This document shows, in pieces, positions 26,329-38,579 of a stretch of DNA of 64,000 bases (the first letter of the stretch is position 1; the number at the start of each line of letters is the position of its first letter). The stretch spans positions 126,594,846 through 126,658,845 of the forward strand of contig NC_061118.1 of assembly GCF_002878395.1 (NCBI RefSeq). Direction: 5' to 3'. The stretch comes from Capsicum annuum. Its lineage: Eukaryota > Streptophyta > Magnoliopsida > Solanales > Solanaceae. The position numbers were made by a program, and so were the translations under genes. The notes under the pieces were generated by a model. That model ran no database searches, was not told the DNA's origin, and saw only the letters and a program-made list of their open reading frames with translations.

Positions 26329-26600
26329 TAAACCAAAGGTCTACTTAGCCTAAAATTGATATTCCAGAGCTGCTGGTGCAGTTAGAATTCAAATCCGAGA
26401 TCTTATGCTAAATTTTTGCTCAGTGGCCATTTAGAATCAGCGAAGACTTCTAAATAGGGAATTAGTTCTAAAAATGAAATGAACTGCTCGATAATCGAAC
26501 GATCAATCCCAGTAAGTCATAAATAACTTAAGAAGCTATGGAGAAGCACAAAAAACAAAAATAAATAGTATTATGAAAAATGATCAAAAGGGTCATTCCA

Positions 26601-27249
26601 AAGACTAATAATAAACTAAATATAACTCTCAAGTGAAAGGCTAGGTAGATCCATAGGAAAATCATCAAGAAAATTATGGGCTATAGGAATAGAGTCAAGT
26701 GAGGGACTTTTCACACTAGCATCATAAAAATAAGAGTGATAAGACGTACAATCCTCTAATAAAAGCTTCATATCCTAAACATAAGAAATAATCTCCATTG
26801 GTTCACATCTAACAGATCTATGCCACACAACTGAAGGTTTTTCATTAATGGCTAAGGTAACAGTCTTGGACAAACAATCCACGATGTTATGATAGGGGTA
26901 TAACAAATCCATGACTAGAATAACATCAAAATCTACCATACCTGACACAATAAGACCATCCTGAGTAACAAACTCTCAAACAGTCACAATACATACTCTA
27001 TCAACTCAATCCACTACTAAAGAATCACCCACGAGAATAGATACACATAAAGATATAGATAATAAATCCTAAGATAGCTCTATCCTTAGTGTATAATAAG
27101 CAGATACATAAGAATATGTGGATCCCAGATCAAATAAAGCAAAATCTAGATGATAGCACACTAAAATCATACTTCTAATAATAGTATCTAAAGACTCTAC
27201 CTTAGCTCTGCCAAGTACAACATAAAAGTAATCACGCCCACCACCTAGT
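26601..27249 (-). pseudogene. Element E protease and linker
   Basis: Minus strand gives ALFDLGSTYSYVSAYYTL (D-L-G active-site region, about 27100-27150). After a gap with stops come GMVDFDVILVMDLLYPYHNI and DCLSKTVTLAINEKPSVVWH, the C-terminal half of a chromovirus protease. The linker IPIAHNFLDDFPMDLPSL precedes RT in this clade. Stops occur after YV (near 26750) and close to the end. The frame is cut at 26600 by the F LTR. Confidence 0.75.
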
Positions 27250-28480
27250 TTGGAGCCTGACTGATCTCTTATTATATCTACCTTAGGACCTCCACGAGCA
27301 TCCTATGGACCAATGTGACAACCATATATAGCACATCTAGCTTGAGGTAGAACTACCTTAATAGATTAAATACTCTAAACTACAAAAACTACAACTCTAC
27401 ACCTAGACACTCTCTAGGGAAATGGCCATAAGCCCCACCATCATAACATGCCTCGAGTGTTGTACTAAAACTAAAAGATTTGGATGACTTGGAGTAACCA
27501 CCATGACTAGATACCCATAAGATGAATCTCTCAGAGGTTGACCACTACCCTGGCTAGAATGATCATTGTAGCTTAATTAGCCTCCATTAGTAATATAAAG
27601 TTTTGCATGAACGAGCCTACTAGACTAACTTTGATGTTGATAAATCTAGAGAAAAAAGTACCTAACCAAAGAACTACTACCTTTAAATCATTAGCCACTC
27701 TGGCTCTAACTAAAACTACTATGGTATTGTGATCTCTTGTCATTTCCCCCTTAGAACTTGTAGTAAATCTCATCCATAATCTAATAATGGTTGAAAACCT
27801 TAGGAAAAGGTCTAGTGGTAGCAGCCAAACTCTGTGTAGCCATGCAAAGAGGAAGTCCCAATCCCTAAATAAAGCACAAAACCCACTCAGATTGGCTAAT
27901 AAGATAGATATAGCATGCCTAGATAACTCATGGCACCAAAGCCTCATACTCTATAATAATCAGGGAGCCCTACTCTAACCATAATAATTGATCCCTCAAA
28001 TGATGTCAAAGTCTATGAGGTATATACTTGTCCAATAAGACCTCAAAAACTGAGTCGAGGTTAATAAGGGAGATCCAACTAGCCTATAATCAAGATAACC
28101 TCTCCACTAATAACAAGTTTCCAAATATAATTAGAATGTATTGTATTCCACACAGCGAGTCTCTTCTAGGACCAAATTACGGAGCTTATCCTCACAAGCA
28201 ACCAATAACTCATAAGAATTTTTGCTTGGGGCACCAGAAAACCTAGGCAAAGTCAATCTCAAGAATCTACCCAACATCTTCTGCTTCTCAAAAAACATAG
28301 CATGATGGGTGACTACCCACTGACCAACTGCCGGTGTTGGATAAATCTCTAGTCTAGGGCCACAACTATAAGATACACACCAACCTTAGTACCACTCTAA
28401 TCCATAGACTGAACTTGGGCTAGTCTTTTCTCACCCCTTATTGGGGTGGAGGAATCTCTAGTGTAGGCATGGTAATGGGG
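27250..28480 (-). pseudogene. Element E gag, zinc knuckle missing a cysteine
   Basis: Minus strand carries RFLRLTLPRFSGAPSKNSYE, then LLVACEDKLRNL, the PRFSG-type gag start shared with element B. The LSRHAISILLANLSGFCALF region matches the later capsid block. The zinc knuckle at 27407-27448 reads CYDGGAYGHFPREC: spacing fits C-X2-C-X4-H-X4-C, but the second Cys is Gly. Many stops and shifts are present. An opening at 28458-28733 upstream is probably part of the decayed leader and gag start and is not a separate gene. Confidence 0.7.
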
Positions 28481-28816
28481 TAAGTGAAGGATCCCTATTT
28501 ATGTATATATCTAAGAATACATCTATCGATTGTCCTAGACCTTTAGATAATCCAAAACCTTTTGTAAGATCCCTAGTAGCAGACTCGAGGACCTCATCTT
28601 GTATAGCAATAATACATGTACTAGTCATCTGGGAAAGAATGAAACCAATCAAATCATAGAACCAAATTAGACTTATGGCATGATATGAGTGAAATAAGTA
28701 GAGATCTCCTAAGAATGTCTTATATCCTCTCAAAGATAAGAAATAGATATCATCATTCTAATCCGTGGGACTCTACCAGATATTTGCTCTTGTACCAACA
28801 ATACTAATGAGCCTAA

Positions 28817-28829
28817 GACTGTGATACCA
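28817..28829 (-). promoter_or_regulatory. Element E primer binding site
   Basis: Minus strand reads TGGTATCACAGTC next to the LTR, matching the first eight bases of the initiator-Met tRNA complement. Confidence 0.75.
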
Positions 28830-28832
28830 ATT

Positions 28833-30368
28833 TATCATGACCCAATTTTTTGGTCAAGATAAAACCTTTTTTATCCCACCACTATGTATGCTAAACCATA
28901 ATCCAAAGCTATAAAAATTTGGCTAATTTGGTAGGAAAATGGGATAAATATCGGAAATATGGAAGTGAAACTCTTACAAGCAATAAATCATAGAATAATA
29001 ATAAAATAAAAGAGAAATAAGAGAAATAAAAATATCCTATGAACTATTAGTGTTGGTATAATATTTACTAAATCAAAAGAATACAGGTACTATCATAGTC
29101 AAATACATATCATTGTCAAATATAGAAAGATTAAGCAAAATACAAAAGATGGTAAAAGGTCACTTACAGCTCTTAGAGCTGACTCTGTCGTCAAACTCTA
29201 ACTTGCACAACTGTAGCACCAATGATGGCAAACAGTACTTGGATACACACTAAAAAGGTACAAATGTGTAGTATGAATGCGAAATCCATAGGTACTCAGT
29301 AGGTATCATCGACCGACTATGCTAAATCATGATATAAATATAATAAAATGTGAGATAAATATGCCAAGTTAAGATAAGAAGACAAATCATGAATAACTCT
29401 CCAAATACTATAAATAAATAACCAAAATAATAATACTAAAGAAATGTAGTTATCACTATATAACTATCCTCATAATCTAGGAAGTGCAGAAAATCAAATT
29501 ATCCAATAAGGGCCCCCATAAGTCGGAAAAGAGCAATCAAGAGAAGAAATAACCAAAATTTACCAAGTAATCATATCTTGAAATCATAATCGTGGAATCT
29601 TTCATACCGTAATACCAGATTCAAACTAGTTCTTTAACCTTAATATATAATCTCTCAATGTCGGATGTAAACTGGAACTCACATCATTATTTGTGGGACT
29701 TGAACAAGATGTCATAGTATGGATATTGGAGAAATCAAATCTGTCTTAATCTCATAAATTGTTGATCTCGAATAGGAACTAATATCATCTCACAAGTATG
29801 ACTCTATAATGAGGCATCATACATCTAAACCTTTCCAAGTTCTGAAATATGAATTTAGATGATGTAGCATCCTTGAAAATTTTTTAAGTCTCTACTTCCC
29901 CTAGGGATTTATTTGGAATCTCATATATGTAAATTATCTATGCTTACCTACCAAATATGACATTTTGGACTCATTATCACAGTTAAAATTTCCATAAAAT
30001 ATCATTTTAATGAAAAATGGGCCCCACATCCAAGGGACTTTTTTATCAATTTTGGCCGTTAGGCCAAAATGTGTCTAAAAGCCTAGGGACCCAAACCAAA
30101 GGTCCCCCTAGCCTAAAATTGATGTTCTAGAGTTAATGAAACTATCAGAATTGGAATAAAAGGTTATTCCTCTAAAGTTTTTGTCCAATAGCTAATTCTC
30201 ACCAATGAAGAGTCCAAAAAAAGTAATTGTCTCTAGAAAACCAAACAAACTGCTTGGTAACTGAACTTCCAGCTCCAGCAAGTCATAAATTACATGGGGA
30301 ATCTATAGAAATTCTCTAAATAGTTAAAATGCATGGAAATCCAAAAAATAACTTGGTGGGTCATTACA
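28833..30368 (-). repeat. Element E 5' LTR
   Basis: Starts TATCATGACCC (TG decayed to TA) and ends GGTCATTACA, 1536 bp. The right half parallels the end of the F LTR: GGACCCAAACCAAAGGTC and CCTAGCCTAAAATTGATGTTC near 30090-30130. The block GGTACTCAGTAGG at 29291-29303 is shared with F. It abuts element D coding DNA at 30369. Confidence 0.8.
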
Positions 30369-31377
30369 TAAATTTGATAAGAAGGTTGAAGTACTTGAAA
30401 AAATATAAAAAACCAAAAGCGGAAGAAAAGTACACACGTACCTTTATGCTAGTTTAGTGGTACTTTCTCTAAAGGTCTTGGTTATTCTCAACCTTATAAT
30501 TTAGTTTTGCTAGTATCCTTAGGGGGTCGTCTAGGGTCATTCATTAGCCTTCATGGGTCGGCATCCATACATCTTTGTCCTCTTTAGTTTAAAGGTCTAC
30601 TTTGGGCATTAAGTGCCATGAGTATAGGGGTTTGCACCAAATTAGAAGGTATTATCCTAATTTCTTATCTAGGGTCAATTAACTAATTAGTCAACTTATA
30701 TTGCTTTAAATTTAGTAGATCATGGTGGTGGAGAAAATGATAATAGTCATCCCCTATATAGGTGTGGTAGCCAATCTGTAGGGAAAAGTGGCATCCAAGC
30801 TAACCGTTGTAGGGTATAGGTAGGTAGAAATGGTGTTTTTGATGGTAGAGGTGGCTACCAAGGTAGTGATATATCCTAAATTTATGCTTTTCTAGATCAT
30901 CCTGAAGCGTAAGCTTCTAATGTTGTTATCATAAGTACTATTCTTTTCTTTGATCATATAGCTTCTGTATTGTATGACCCTAGTCTACTTTTTTCTATGT
31001 GTCTATGAAGTTTGCTGTAGGTTGGGATTTCGACTATGAACTGCTTAATACTTTTATTATGTGTCCACACCAGTTAAGGTGTTTGTGTGTAATAATTATA
31101 GTTATAGGGCTTGTCTTGTGATGTTTATGCTGTACAAAACCTTGGAAGACCTAGTCATTTTAGATATGAAGGATTTTGATATTATATTAACGATGAGTTT
31201 ATGGTCTCCTTATTAAGACATTCTTAATTGTTATGCTAAAATTGACAATGTTGTGATGCCCAAAATAGAATGGTTAGAGTGGGAGGGTATGTTCAAGCCA
31301 AATCCTATTAGATTATATCAACTATTTGTGTTTGAAAACTAGAAAAGAAGGGATGCCGGATATTTTAGACTATCTTT
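30369..31377 (+). pseudogene. Element D gag end and protease, interrupted by element B
   Basis: Several shifted frames together give a gag tail with GGRG-type wording (30830-30880), then YAFLDHPEA and the protease: SVLYDPSLLFSMC (D-P-S in place of D-P-G-S), VILDMKDFDIILTMSLWSPY and KIDNVVMPKIEWLEWEGMF. Coding stops near 31377, where element B begins, and the same pol resumes at 53937. Upstream gag and the LTR of D are not in the window, because element E's LTR abuts at 30368. No active product is expected. Confidence 0.7.
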
Positions 31378-31382
31378 GGGAA

Positions 31383-34198
31383 TGTAATGATTTATGTTTT
31401 GGTGTTTCTTGTAAAATATTTATTTCTATCTAGTTCAACCATTTTACCCTTCCTGGTGTTTATGTTCTGCTATTTTTGAGGTATGGGGATATTGGCATCA
31501 TATTCAATGCATTCTGATGTGATTTGTATGAATTTTTGGTTTTTGGTAGTTTAAAAGTCTTATAGTTGACTTTCTTCAACATTTATTGATTTGTACATAA
31601 AACTAGATTGTTCCAGCAGATCCAAAATATAAATATTAGGTTGGTAAATATTTGGTGAGGTTTTATGGCATTTATATCTCATTTCGACCCTCGGTTCCAA
31701 AAGTTGATAAATTAGGATTCGGGTGTGAACTTTGTGGAAATGATGTTGTTTCAAAAATTTGATATCGTCATTAGATCTGTAATATCAAATTTGGGCTGAT
31801 AGCGGGGTTGGTTTAGTTTTGTAGCTTTTAGATCCCATTTCAACCATTAGACTCAAAATAGAGTAAATATGGTTCCAGGGGTCAATTTTATGAGAATGAC
31901 CATTTATGTAAATTTGATGATTCCATTGGATCCGAACTATGTTTTAAAATTTAATTTCATTATTGGATCATGTACATAGGGTTCCGAATGAGTTTCTAGG
32001 GTCAAAAAAAAGTTTTCAAAATTTTTGGTGCTGGTGTGATCGCATACATGAACTTTGGTTACGTAAGCAACATTCTAACCCTTTGACTAGATTGTGTAAG
32101 CCATCAAATGTCATGTCAGCACCATCGCGGAGTATAAGACCCCAAATTTGTATTTTTGATATTTTGAAAGCTATGAAGCTCCGATTTTTATATTTTTTGT
32201 TGCATTTTTCTCATATAATCATTTTTAATTAATTTATAAATCAATTTACCCCATTTCCAAATAACTTCTATTTTATTTTTTGTGATTTCTATCCAAGTTG
32301 AGAATCAAAACCTCTTTTCACTAGTTTTGGGGCTTGGCAGTTGGAATTTGGATGTTTCCAGGGGAGTTTTCAAGATTTCTTCCATGTGTAAGTTTCTAAT
32401 CTTATAATTATCATTTTTTATCAATTTCATCTTCAAGAAAACTTTAAATTGTTGATTTTTAAAATGAGTTTTGGGGGTTGTGCTGGTAAAGCTTGAAAAT
32501 AATTTTTATTTAATTTGAGCTTTGGTTTTTACTCATTTTTAATGTATTTTCAGTTTTAAATTCCTTTGAGAATGGATAATATGTTTCAAAAATAAAATTA
32601 TGATTTTACCTTTCTTTTTCAAAAAACCCATTTTGGAGGTCTGTTCTCACCCTGGCTCAAAAATAGGTAATATGGGTATCATTGTATTTTTTGATGTGTA
32701 GATTCTATATTTGTATATTTTAGTTGATTTTTGGTCCATTCATGAGAGAAAAGTACTACATTGAATGCTTTTTGGTCCGGTTTTTGCATTTGAGGTAGGT
32801 TATGGCTTAACTTTCTTCAAACTAGATTGGGTAGAAAATAATAATGTAAAAAAATTATATGAGTATGAGGTTGTATCATGGAAAATGTGTTTAGGTGATT
32901 TATGAGCTCATGTAGGGGCTATGTAGATAATATTTGGTGGTTTTATGACATTATTTGTGTAGGGATCTTATATGGTATTGTTGGCCTGGTGTTGATTTGT
33001 GATTTTTAATACTCTTTTTGGTGGGAAAAACCCTAGACTTAGGAATTTACATAGTATCAATGCTTTTTCTTGCATATTTCACTTGATGGTTTTTCTGAAT
33101 TAATTTGGATCCTAGATGGTTGGTTGATTTGAATGGATTTTTGGATATTCAATATTCTCATTTTGGTTCATTGTGATCATTACATCCTCATATCTTAATC
33201 ATTCATGAAATATTGGTACTACCGTGGAAATTTTGAAAATAGTGTAAACACTAACTTTTTCTCATACAAAATGTGACATCTTAAAAACCCTCTATCGATG
33301 TATGTGTTGGAGAGAAGATATGGATATTAGTATTAAATATTAGTTGTATACGGGTTGATGAACTCCCATGGGTCCTATGTCTAGAAACTTTAGCTCCGTA
33401 GGTCTATACGACAGTTGTGTAATGACCTCATGCATCACTTCATTATCATCATCATCTTTATTGCAATTCACGTATTGTGCTTATTCTGTGATTGTATTTC
33501 TGCCTTTGACTTAATATTTAACCAACTGATCTATCTCCCTATACTTGTATCTTATGTACGTGTACATTTATTCTTCTTTTATCTACGCAAATTATTTATA
33601 TGTGTCTATTAGAACTACTAGTATAGATAGTGTGGGCTACCATTTGAGATATCTTTTTTAATTATAGCTGGTATGACCATAGTTTGTATTTATATGCTTT
33701 ATTTTCTACTTTACTCAGTTAGGCTATGATACCTACTGAGTACAAGTAGACCATGCCCATCCCTACTACACCCTTTCAGTGTAGATCGAGGTACGAGTGC
33801 ACCACACAGATAGCTAATATTGGCATATTTTAGAGTATTCAATGTAGAAAACATCCTATACTTCAGGAGTTGGCCCATAACCTCTTTCTAACTATTACAA
33901 TCTTATTTTGTATTTGGAGAAAAATTCTTGATCCTTTTTTGGACTATTATTGTAACTTTTAACATTCGAGATATATTTAGTAGTTCTTATACTATAACAG
34001 TAGGTTTTAAGTTTTGGTTTGTTATCTTTTATTATATTTCTGATATTATCATGTTTGTGTGGCTTGGCATTGTTCTAAAAGCCTTGTTATGGGTGTTGGT
34101 TTTGATTTCCCATGTTATATCAATTTGGGTGATTGGAATACATATTAAGGTTTGTTGAGACAAATGCCATCATGACCCTTAGTTTTTAGGTCATGACA
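31383..34198 (+). repeat. Element B 5' LTR
   Basis: Starts TGTAATGATTTATG and ends TTTTTAGGTCATGACA, 2816 bp. The block CCTACTGAGTACAAGTAGACC (about 33733) is the reverse of a block in the minus-oriented E and F LTRs and may be promoter-proximal. Openings of 65-89 codons inside it (for example 31963-32232 and 33928-34158) are chance frames. Confidence 0.88.
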
Positions 34199-34201
34199 AA
34201 T

Positions 34202-34214
34202 TGGTATCTGAGCA
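34202..34214 (+). promoter_or_regulatory. Element B primer binding site
   Basis: TGGTATCTGAGCA, three bases after the LTR end; two changes from the initiator-Met tRNA complement. Confidence 0.85.
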
Positions 34215-34498
34215 TCCAAGTTCATTGGTCTCAACAGTGTAAGAATGAGGTGTCTAATAGAGACTTATGAAGATACATAGATATCTGTATTTATCTTTTA
34301 GAGGCTATAAGATGTCTTTAGGAAACTTCTCTTATTTTACTCCATATCAAGCGGCTTCTTCCATACCTTGTATTCTAAATCATATGTTACCTATTTCTGC
34401 ATGAATGTATAAAGTGTTCCTCTAATTTTGAGTGTAGATCCTCCAGTGGTACAAACATCTGCTTATGGTACTCCAAAAACTCCGAGTGTGTTTCTTTT

Positions 34499-35430
34499 TT
34501 GCCGGTATCTGAGTATGTTATTATGAGGTTAGGAGTTCAGCCTTCATCTATATTTCCTACTAAGGTGGGATCTCAGCTAGTAGATTCTCTATGTCTCATA
34601 TTATTGCGAGTATATCTATGTCCTTTAAGGATTAGAAAAGTTTTTGAGAGATTCACTCGTTGGGTTCCTCCTAGGTTCAGTGGTGTTGTAGGTGAGGATG
34701 CCTATGAGTTCTTGACAGATTATCATGAAAAGTTGTATAAGCTTAGTTTTCTTATGTCTCATAGGGTTCCTTATACTACTTAACAATTGAGAGATGCAGC
34801 CAGAGATTAGTAGAGGTTACTTGTTAGTTGTAGACCTCTCGGTTTTCCAGAGATGACTTGGGATCAGTTTATTGAGGCCTTTTTGGATAAGTTTGCGCAT
34901 TTCGGTTTGAGGGATCAAATTAGAGATAAATTTTATCACTTGGCTTCGTGACTATTGCAAATTATGAGGAACTTTTTCAAGCCTTATCAAGATATTCTTA
35001 TGCCAGTATTGCCACTCATTCAGAGAAGATATAGAAGTTCGTGAAGTGGATTGGATGTTTATCTTCAGCTGCTACGACTCAGATAGTAGTGTATGAGGCA
35101 TCATTTCAGAGTATTATGGATCATTCTAAGATGACTAAGTCTGTTCTCTGAGTATCTCAATGAGGTGCCAAGAAGTGCACCATCATAAAAAAATTTGAGG
35201 TCACACTTCTCAAGGCAGAGATTCTAGAGGTTTTTGTGGAGACTCCTGCAAGTAGCTTTACTGAGTTCAAGTAGTGGGTCTTCTGGTTTAGCAGTTTAGG
35301 TTTTACATTCTGCTAGTTAGACTCTTTCCATATTTCCCAAGTATCTACCCCTGTAGGAGACTCTTTAGTGGTAGATTGGTTATACCAATCCTGTGTATTG
35401 ACTTTTCCTAGTCATGAGACTTGAGTATAT
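34499..35430 (+). pseudogene. Element B gag
   Basis: The 94-codon opening at 34499-34783 ends with VFERFTRWVPPRFSGVVGED, then AYEFLTDYHEKLYKLSFLMS, a gag capsid block of the PRFSG type. After a stop the frame continues with PEMTWDQFIEAFLDKFAHFG and LRDQIRDKFYHLAS. The expected zinc knuckle and the N-terminal protease half, including its active site, are not found between 35100 and 35440, so a deletion has removed them. The ATG at 34499 is only the first in-frame Met, not a convincing start. Confidence 0.8.
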
Positions 35431-35945
35431 CTTATTTTCTTAGATATGGTAAATTTTAACATAATCTTAGGTATGGATTGGTTTGTTCTTTACATGACAT
35501 TTGCTCCATCAGGTGTACCAAGAATATCTTGGAAAGGTGTATTTCATTTAGGTCCCAAAAGTGTTATATCTTTAATTCAATCTCATTGCTTAGTTGAGAG
35601 TGGATGTCTGCCTTATTTGGCTCATATTCGTGATACTAGTATTGCTTTGCCCACTTCTTTGGATTATGTTCATGTTGTCTGTGAGTTCATGGATGTGTTC
35701 CCAATGAATTTTCCTAGTATACCTTTGGATTGTGATATTGACATTTCTTTTGAGGTAGAGTTGGGACAAAACCCATTTTTATTCCTCATTATGATAGTCT
35801 TAGTAGAGTTGATGGAATTAAAGGATCAGTTACAAGAGTTGTTGATTAATGGATTTATCCGGCCTTGGGTATCACCTTGGTATATGCCGGTCTTGTTTAT
35901 GAAGAATAAGATTGGGTCAATGCATATGTGCATTAATTGGAATAA
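35431..35945 (+). pseudogene. Element B protease end and RT start, cut by insertion
   Basis: One opening (from 35446) reads MVNFNIILGMDWFVLYM (end of the protease fold), then CLPYLAHIRDTSIALPTS, VCEFMDVFPMNFPSIPLD and the RT start LMELKDQLQELLINGFIRPW, KNKIGSMHMCINW. At 35945 the family frame is broken by the solo LTR; the residues after CINWNN come from the LTR. The RT continues at 48388. It lacks the protease catalytic Asp. Confidence 0.85.
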
Positions 35946-38579
35946 TGTAATACCCCAAACTTTCTTTAAGTCAAATCTAGTCTCCACAAGAGTTGGTGAT
36001 GACTTCCTAAATGATTATTGTTTAATCAAATAGAATTTCCCCAATTTTGACTTTTTATCATGTGGTAAATTCAATTAGCTTTCCAATGATACCAATTTAT
36101 TCCAAATCTGGTATCGGAGTAAAAGGTTATGGACGTTTTACAGAGAACTGTCGGAACTACCCAGAAGCAATGATTAGGCTGATGGACCGTTGAGCTAGTG
36201 ATGGACCATCGCCTAAGCCGTCACGATTAAGGCAGTGAACCCAACTTCTAGTCAAGGGCGATGGCCAGGACCGATGGACCATCGCCCAAACCATTATAGA
36301 TGAGGCAGAAAGTTCAGGTTCTGGCCAAGTACGACGACATGGACCGACGGATTATCGAGCCAGTGATGGACCATCGCCCAAACTGTTGCCACTTTCAATC
36401 AGCGATTTTAAGCCATTTTTGAAAGGATATTTGAATCTTTATCCACCCATTTTAAACCCCTAATTAAACTAGACTAAAGCTCATAACTTAATTATTCATC
36501 TATAACAACAAATTAGGGTTTCTCTCAAAGATCAATCCCCAAGAACAAGAAACCCTAGGTGTTTAATTCCAAGTCAAGAATTCAATCTTTCCTATACCAA
36601 TCTTTAAGAAATCATCCACCCAGGTATGTCAAGTGTTGATTCATGGGTTCCTTTCACCCATGAAGCTCAAGAAACCCTATTTGAAATATAAACTTTGAAT
36701 TTCATGGTATGAATTGAATTATATCCATGTTTATGTTGTTGTTTGATTTCCAAGTTGAGGTCTTTAATGATTTTCATGAAAATATGTTAGTATGTCGTTG
36801 AAATTCTTACATTGGAAGTGTAAAATGTTTCCATTATGTATTATTTCAATATTCATCCCTAAGCCTAAAGATATGCATGCAAGGTGTTTGATAAAATGCC
36901 TAAGAGAATATGAATTATGCCTTATAACTCATTTGTGACCAAAATTGATGAATACATGTTTCTCATTTATGTTCGATATGACTCCCACGTTATTGTTATG
37001 CTTTGTAATGGATTGACGTAATGCTCATGAGATTAGGCTTATGAAATTATGATATGTTTACATGCATTCCTATTCATGTGTAAGCTTATAGCATGCGAAT
37101 ACTTCATGAAAATCCCCAATGATTGTACTATAAATTGTTGACTATGGTCATGTGTCAAGGAGCGTCATGTCTTGTCAGTTTTATGCTATTGAGTCCTGGG
37201 GGTACTTGTACCCGACAATTTATCTGTGTGCTTATATCTAGTGTCAGTTTCATGATAATCTTAATTATTCCATGATTAGTAGTATTCTCAGTCAGTTTAG
37301 AACTCAGTAGAATTTAGTCAGTTACATGACTCAGGAAAACTCGATAATCTCAGTCAGTTATCAGATCTCAGTAATATTTCATCAGTTAATGGAACTCAAT
37401 TAAAGCAGTCCAGTTTAGTTCAATTAATTATGTTCAGTGTCTATTCAAATAGGAGTAGGACTCAGCACCGACTGAGCCTAAGGATGGGAACTCACCTTTT
37501 ATTAGCGGGTGTGGTTCTTAGAAGCAATCCTTGAGCTCCAGAACTATGTAGCCAATGTAGGTTAAGACATCAAAACTTTTAGATGAGGTGGATTAACCTG
37601 TTATATGAGTGTCCCACCATTCTCCTTTGAGTACCTGATAGATGAGGGATTACTCACAACTTTTCCTTACCAGTGGTGTGGTATTGACACCCTTCCAATT
37701 GGAGTTACAAATTGGACCCCAAATCAATTATATTATCTCATTTGGGGTATGTTGGTTAGATAACTATTTCCCACAATTGCTGCCACATTCTCAGTCTCAG
37801 TAATAGAACTCAGATAGTTCTATAGAATTCAATACTGTCAGATATAGTTACTCAACTCAGTACAAAACGCAGCTAGTTCCATCCAAACCTAGACTGTCAG
37901 ACACAATCATTCAATATCAGTTATATCAGTTATCAGAAATCTATGTTATCAGTATTCAGAATTAGTAATCAGTGTTGTCACAATCCATTTACAGTTATGT
38001 ATTCATGCATGTATTTCCACATTCATATTACTATGTCATTCAGTATTGTTCATGCATATGAACCCTCGCATTTGGCCTACCTCACTTGCATACTAGTACA
38101 TTCAATCGTACTGACGTATACTTTTGTTTTGCGCTATGGTGTTTTATACCATATGTCCAGAAGCACGAGCTCCAAAGCATCAGTAGCATTCTAGTTTCAG
38201 CAGTCAGACTAGCAGTGAGTCCTCATCATTCGAAGATGTTATTATTTGATTATTTCATTCTTTTAGTACTTAGTTTATTTTAGTAGTTGGAGTTAGTCGG
38301 GGACATGTCCTATCAACTCCTTATTCAGTCAGTTTTAGAGGCTTTCACTCTACAGCATGTTCAGACAGTTATTTCAGTCATTTTGGTATTGATATACCAT
38401 AATTTTTAGATGCTATGTTTTATCAGATTTTTTAACCTTATGGCTTTTTAGCCTTTTTCCGCATTTATATAGTATATTATGTAGTGCCCGGTTACAAATA
38501 TCAGTCATGGGTTAGCTTGTGGTCCTTCGGGGTTATGAGAACCATTTAGCATTCTGGGTTCCAGATTCGGGGCATTAAA
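35946..38579 (+). mobile_element. Solo LTR (family I) in the element B RT
   Basis: A single 2.6 kb LTR, reverse-complement-like to the element A LTR. It starts TGTAATACCCC and ends CAGATTCGGGGCATTAAA (from GCATTACA), with AGCATTCTGGGTTCCAG just before. No gag-pol of its own adjoins. A GC-rich block at 36181-36390 holds GATGGACCATCGCC three times. No matching 5-bp duplication is found (AATAA on the left), because element C abuts its right end. Openings at 37943-38283 are chance. Confidence 0.8.

Larger units (their letters stand above)
3076..26600 (-). mobile_element. Element F: LARD-like family II retrotransposon, split by A and a solo LTR
   Basis: Two long direct repeats in minus orientation flank a 3.1 kb internal region. 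With nested insertions removed, the right LTR is about 4.34 kb. The left LTR is about 3.67 kb and lacks the part matching 19965-20757. A primer site lies at 19950-19962 beside the right LTR. The internal region shows no gag, protease, RT or integrase motif on either strand. This layout (LTR above 4 kb, about 3 kb non-coding middle, primer site) is that of large retrotransposon derivatives (LARDs), non-autonomous elements described in grasses. Element A entered the left LTR and a solo LTR entered the right one. The left end is truncated, so no target duplication can be checked. Confidence 0.6.
19965..26600 (-). repeat. Element F right (5') LTR, split by a solo LTR
   Basis: Begins TGTCATGACC at 19965, two bases after the primer site, and ends GGTCATTCCA at 26600. 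Removing the solo LTR at 24037-26328 and one 5-bp duplication leaves about 4.34 kb. The 19965-20757 part has no partner in the truncated left LTR. It holds an AT microsatellite, the minisatellite array and a run of AGGAGGCATA-like repeats (about 22510-22730). The block GGTACTCAGTAGG (20397-20409) recurs in the E and, reversed, B LTRs. Confidence 0.8.
26601..30368 (-). mobile_element. Element E: 5' half of a family II gypsy element
   Basis: On the minus strand, read from right to left: LTR (28833-30368), primer site, gag, protease and the first codons of the pol linker. Coding stops at 26600, where the F LTR begins, so F appears to have inserted in E near the start of its RT. The rest of E would lie left of F but is not visible; the left end of F is truncated, so it may be deleted. 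Confidence 0.8.

Noticed and set aside
32000..34160. Hydrophobic openings (for example 33415-33612 and 33928-34158) as membrane proteins
   Set aside because: They fall wholly inside the B LTR; runs of Ile, Leu and Phe arise from T-rich DNA.
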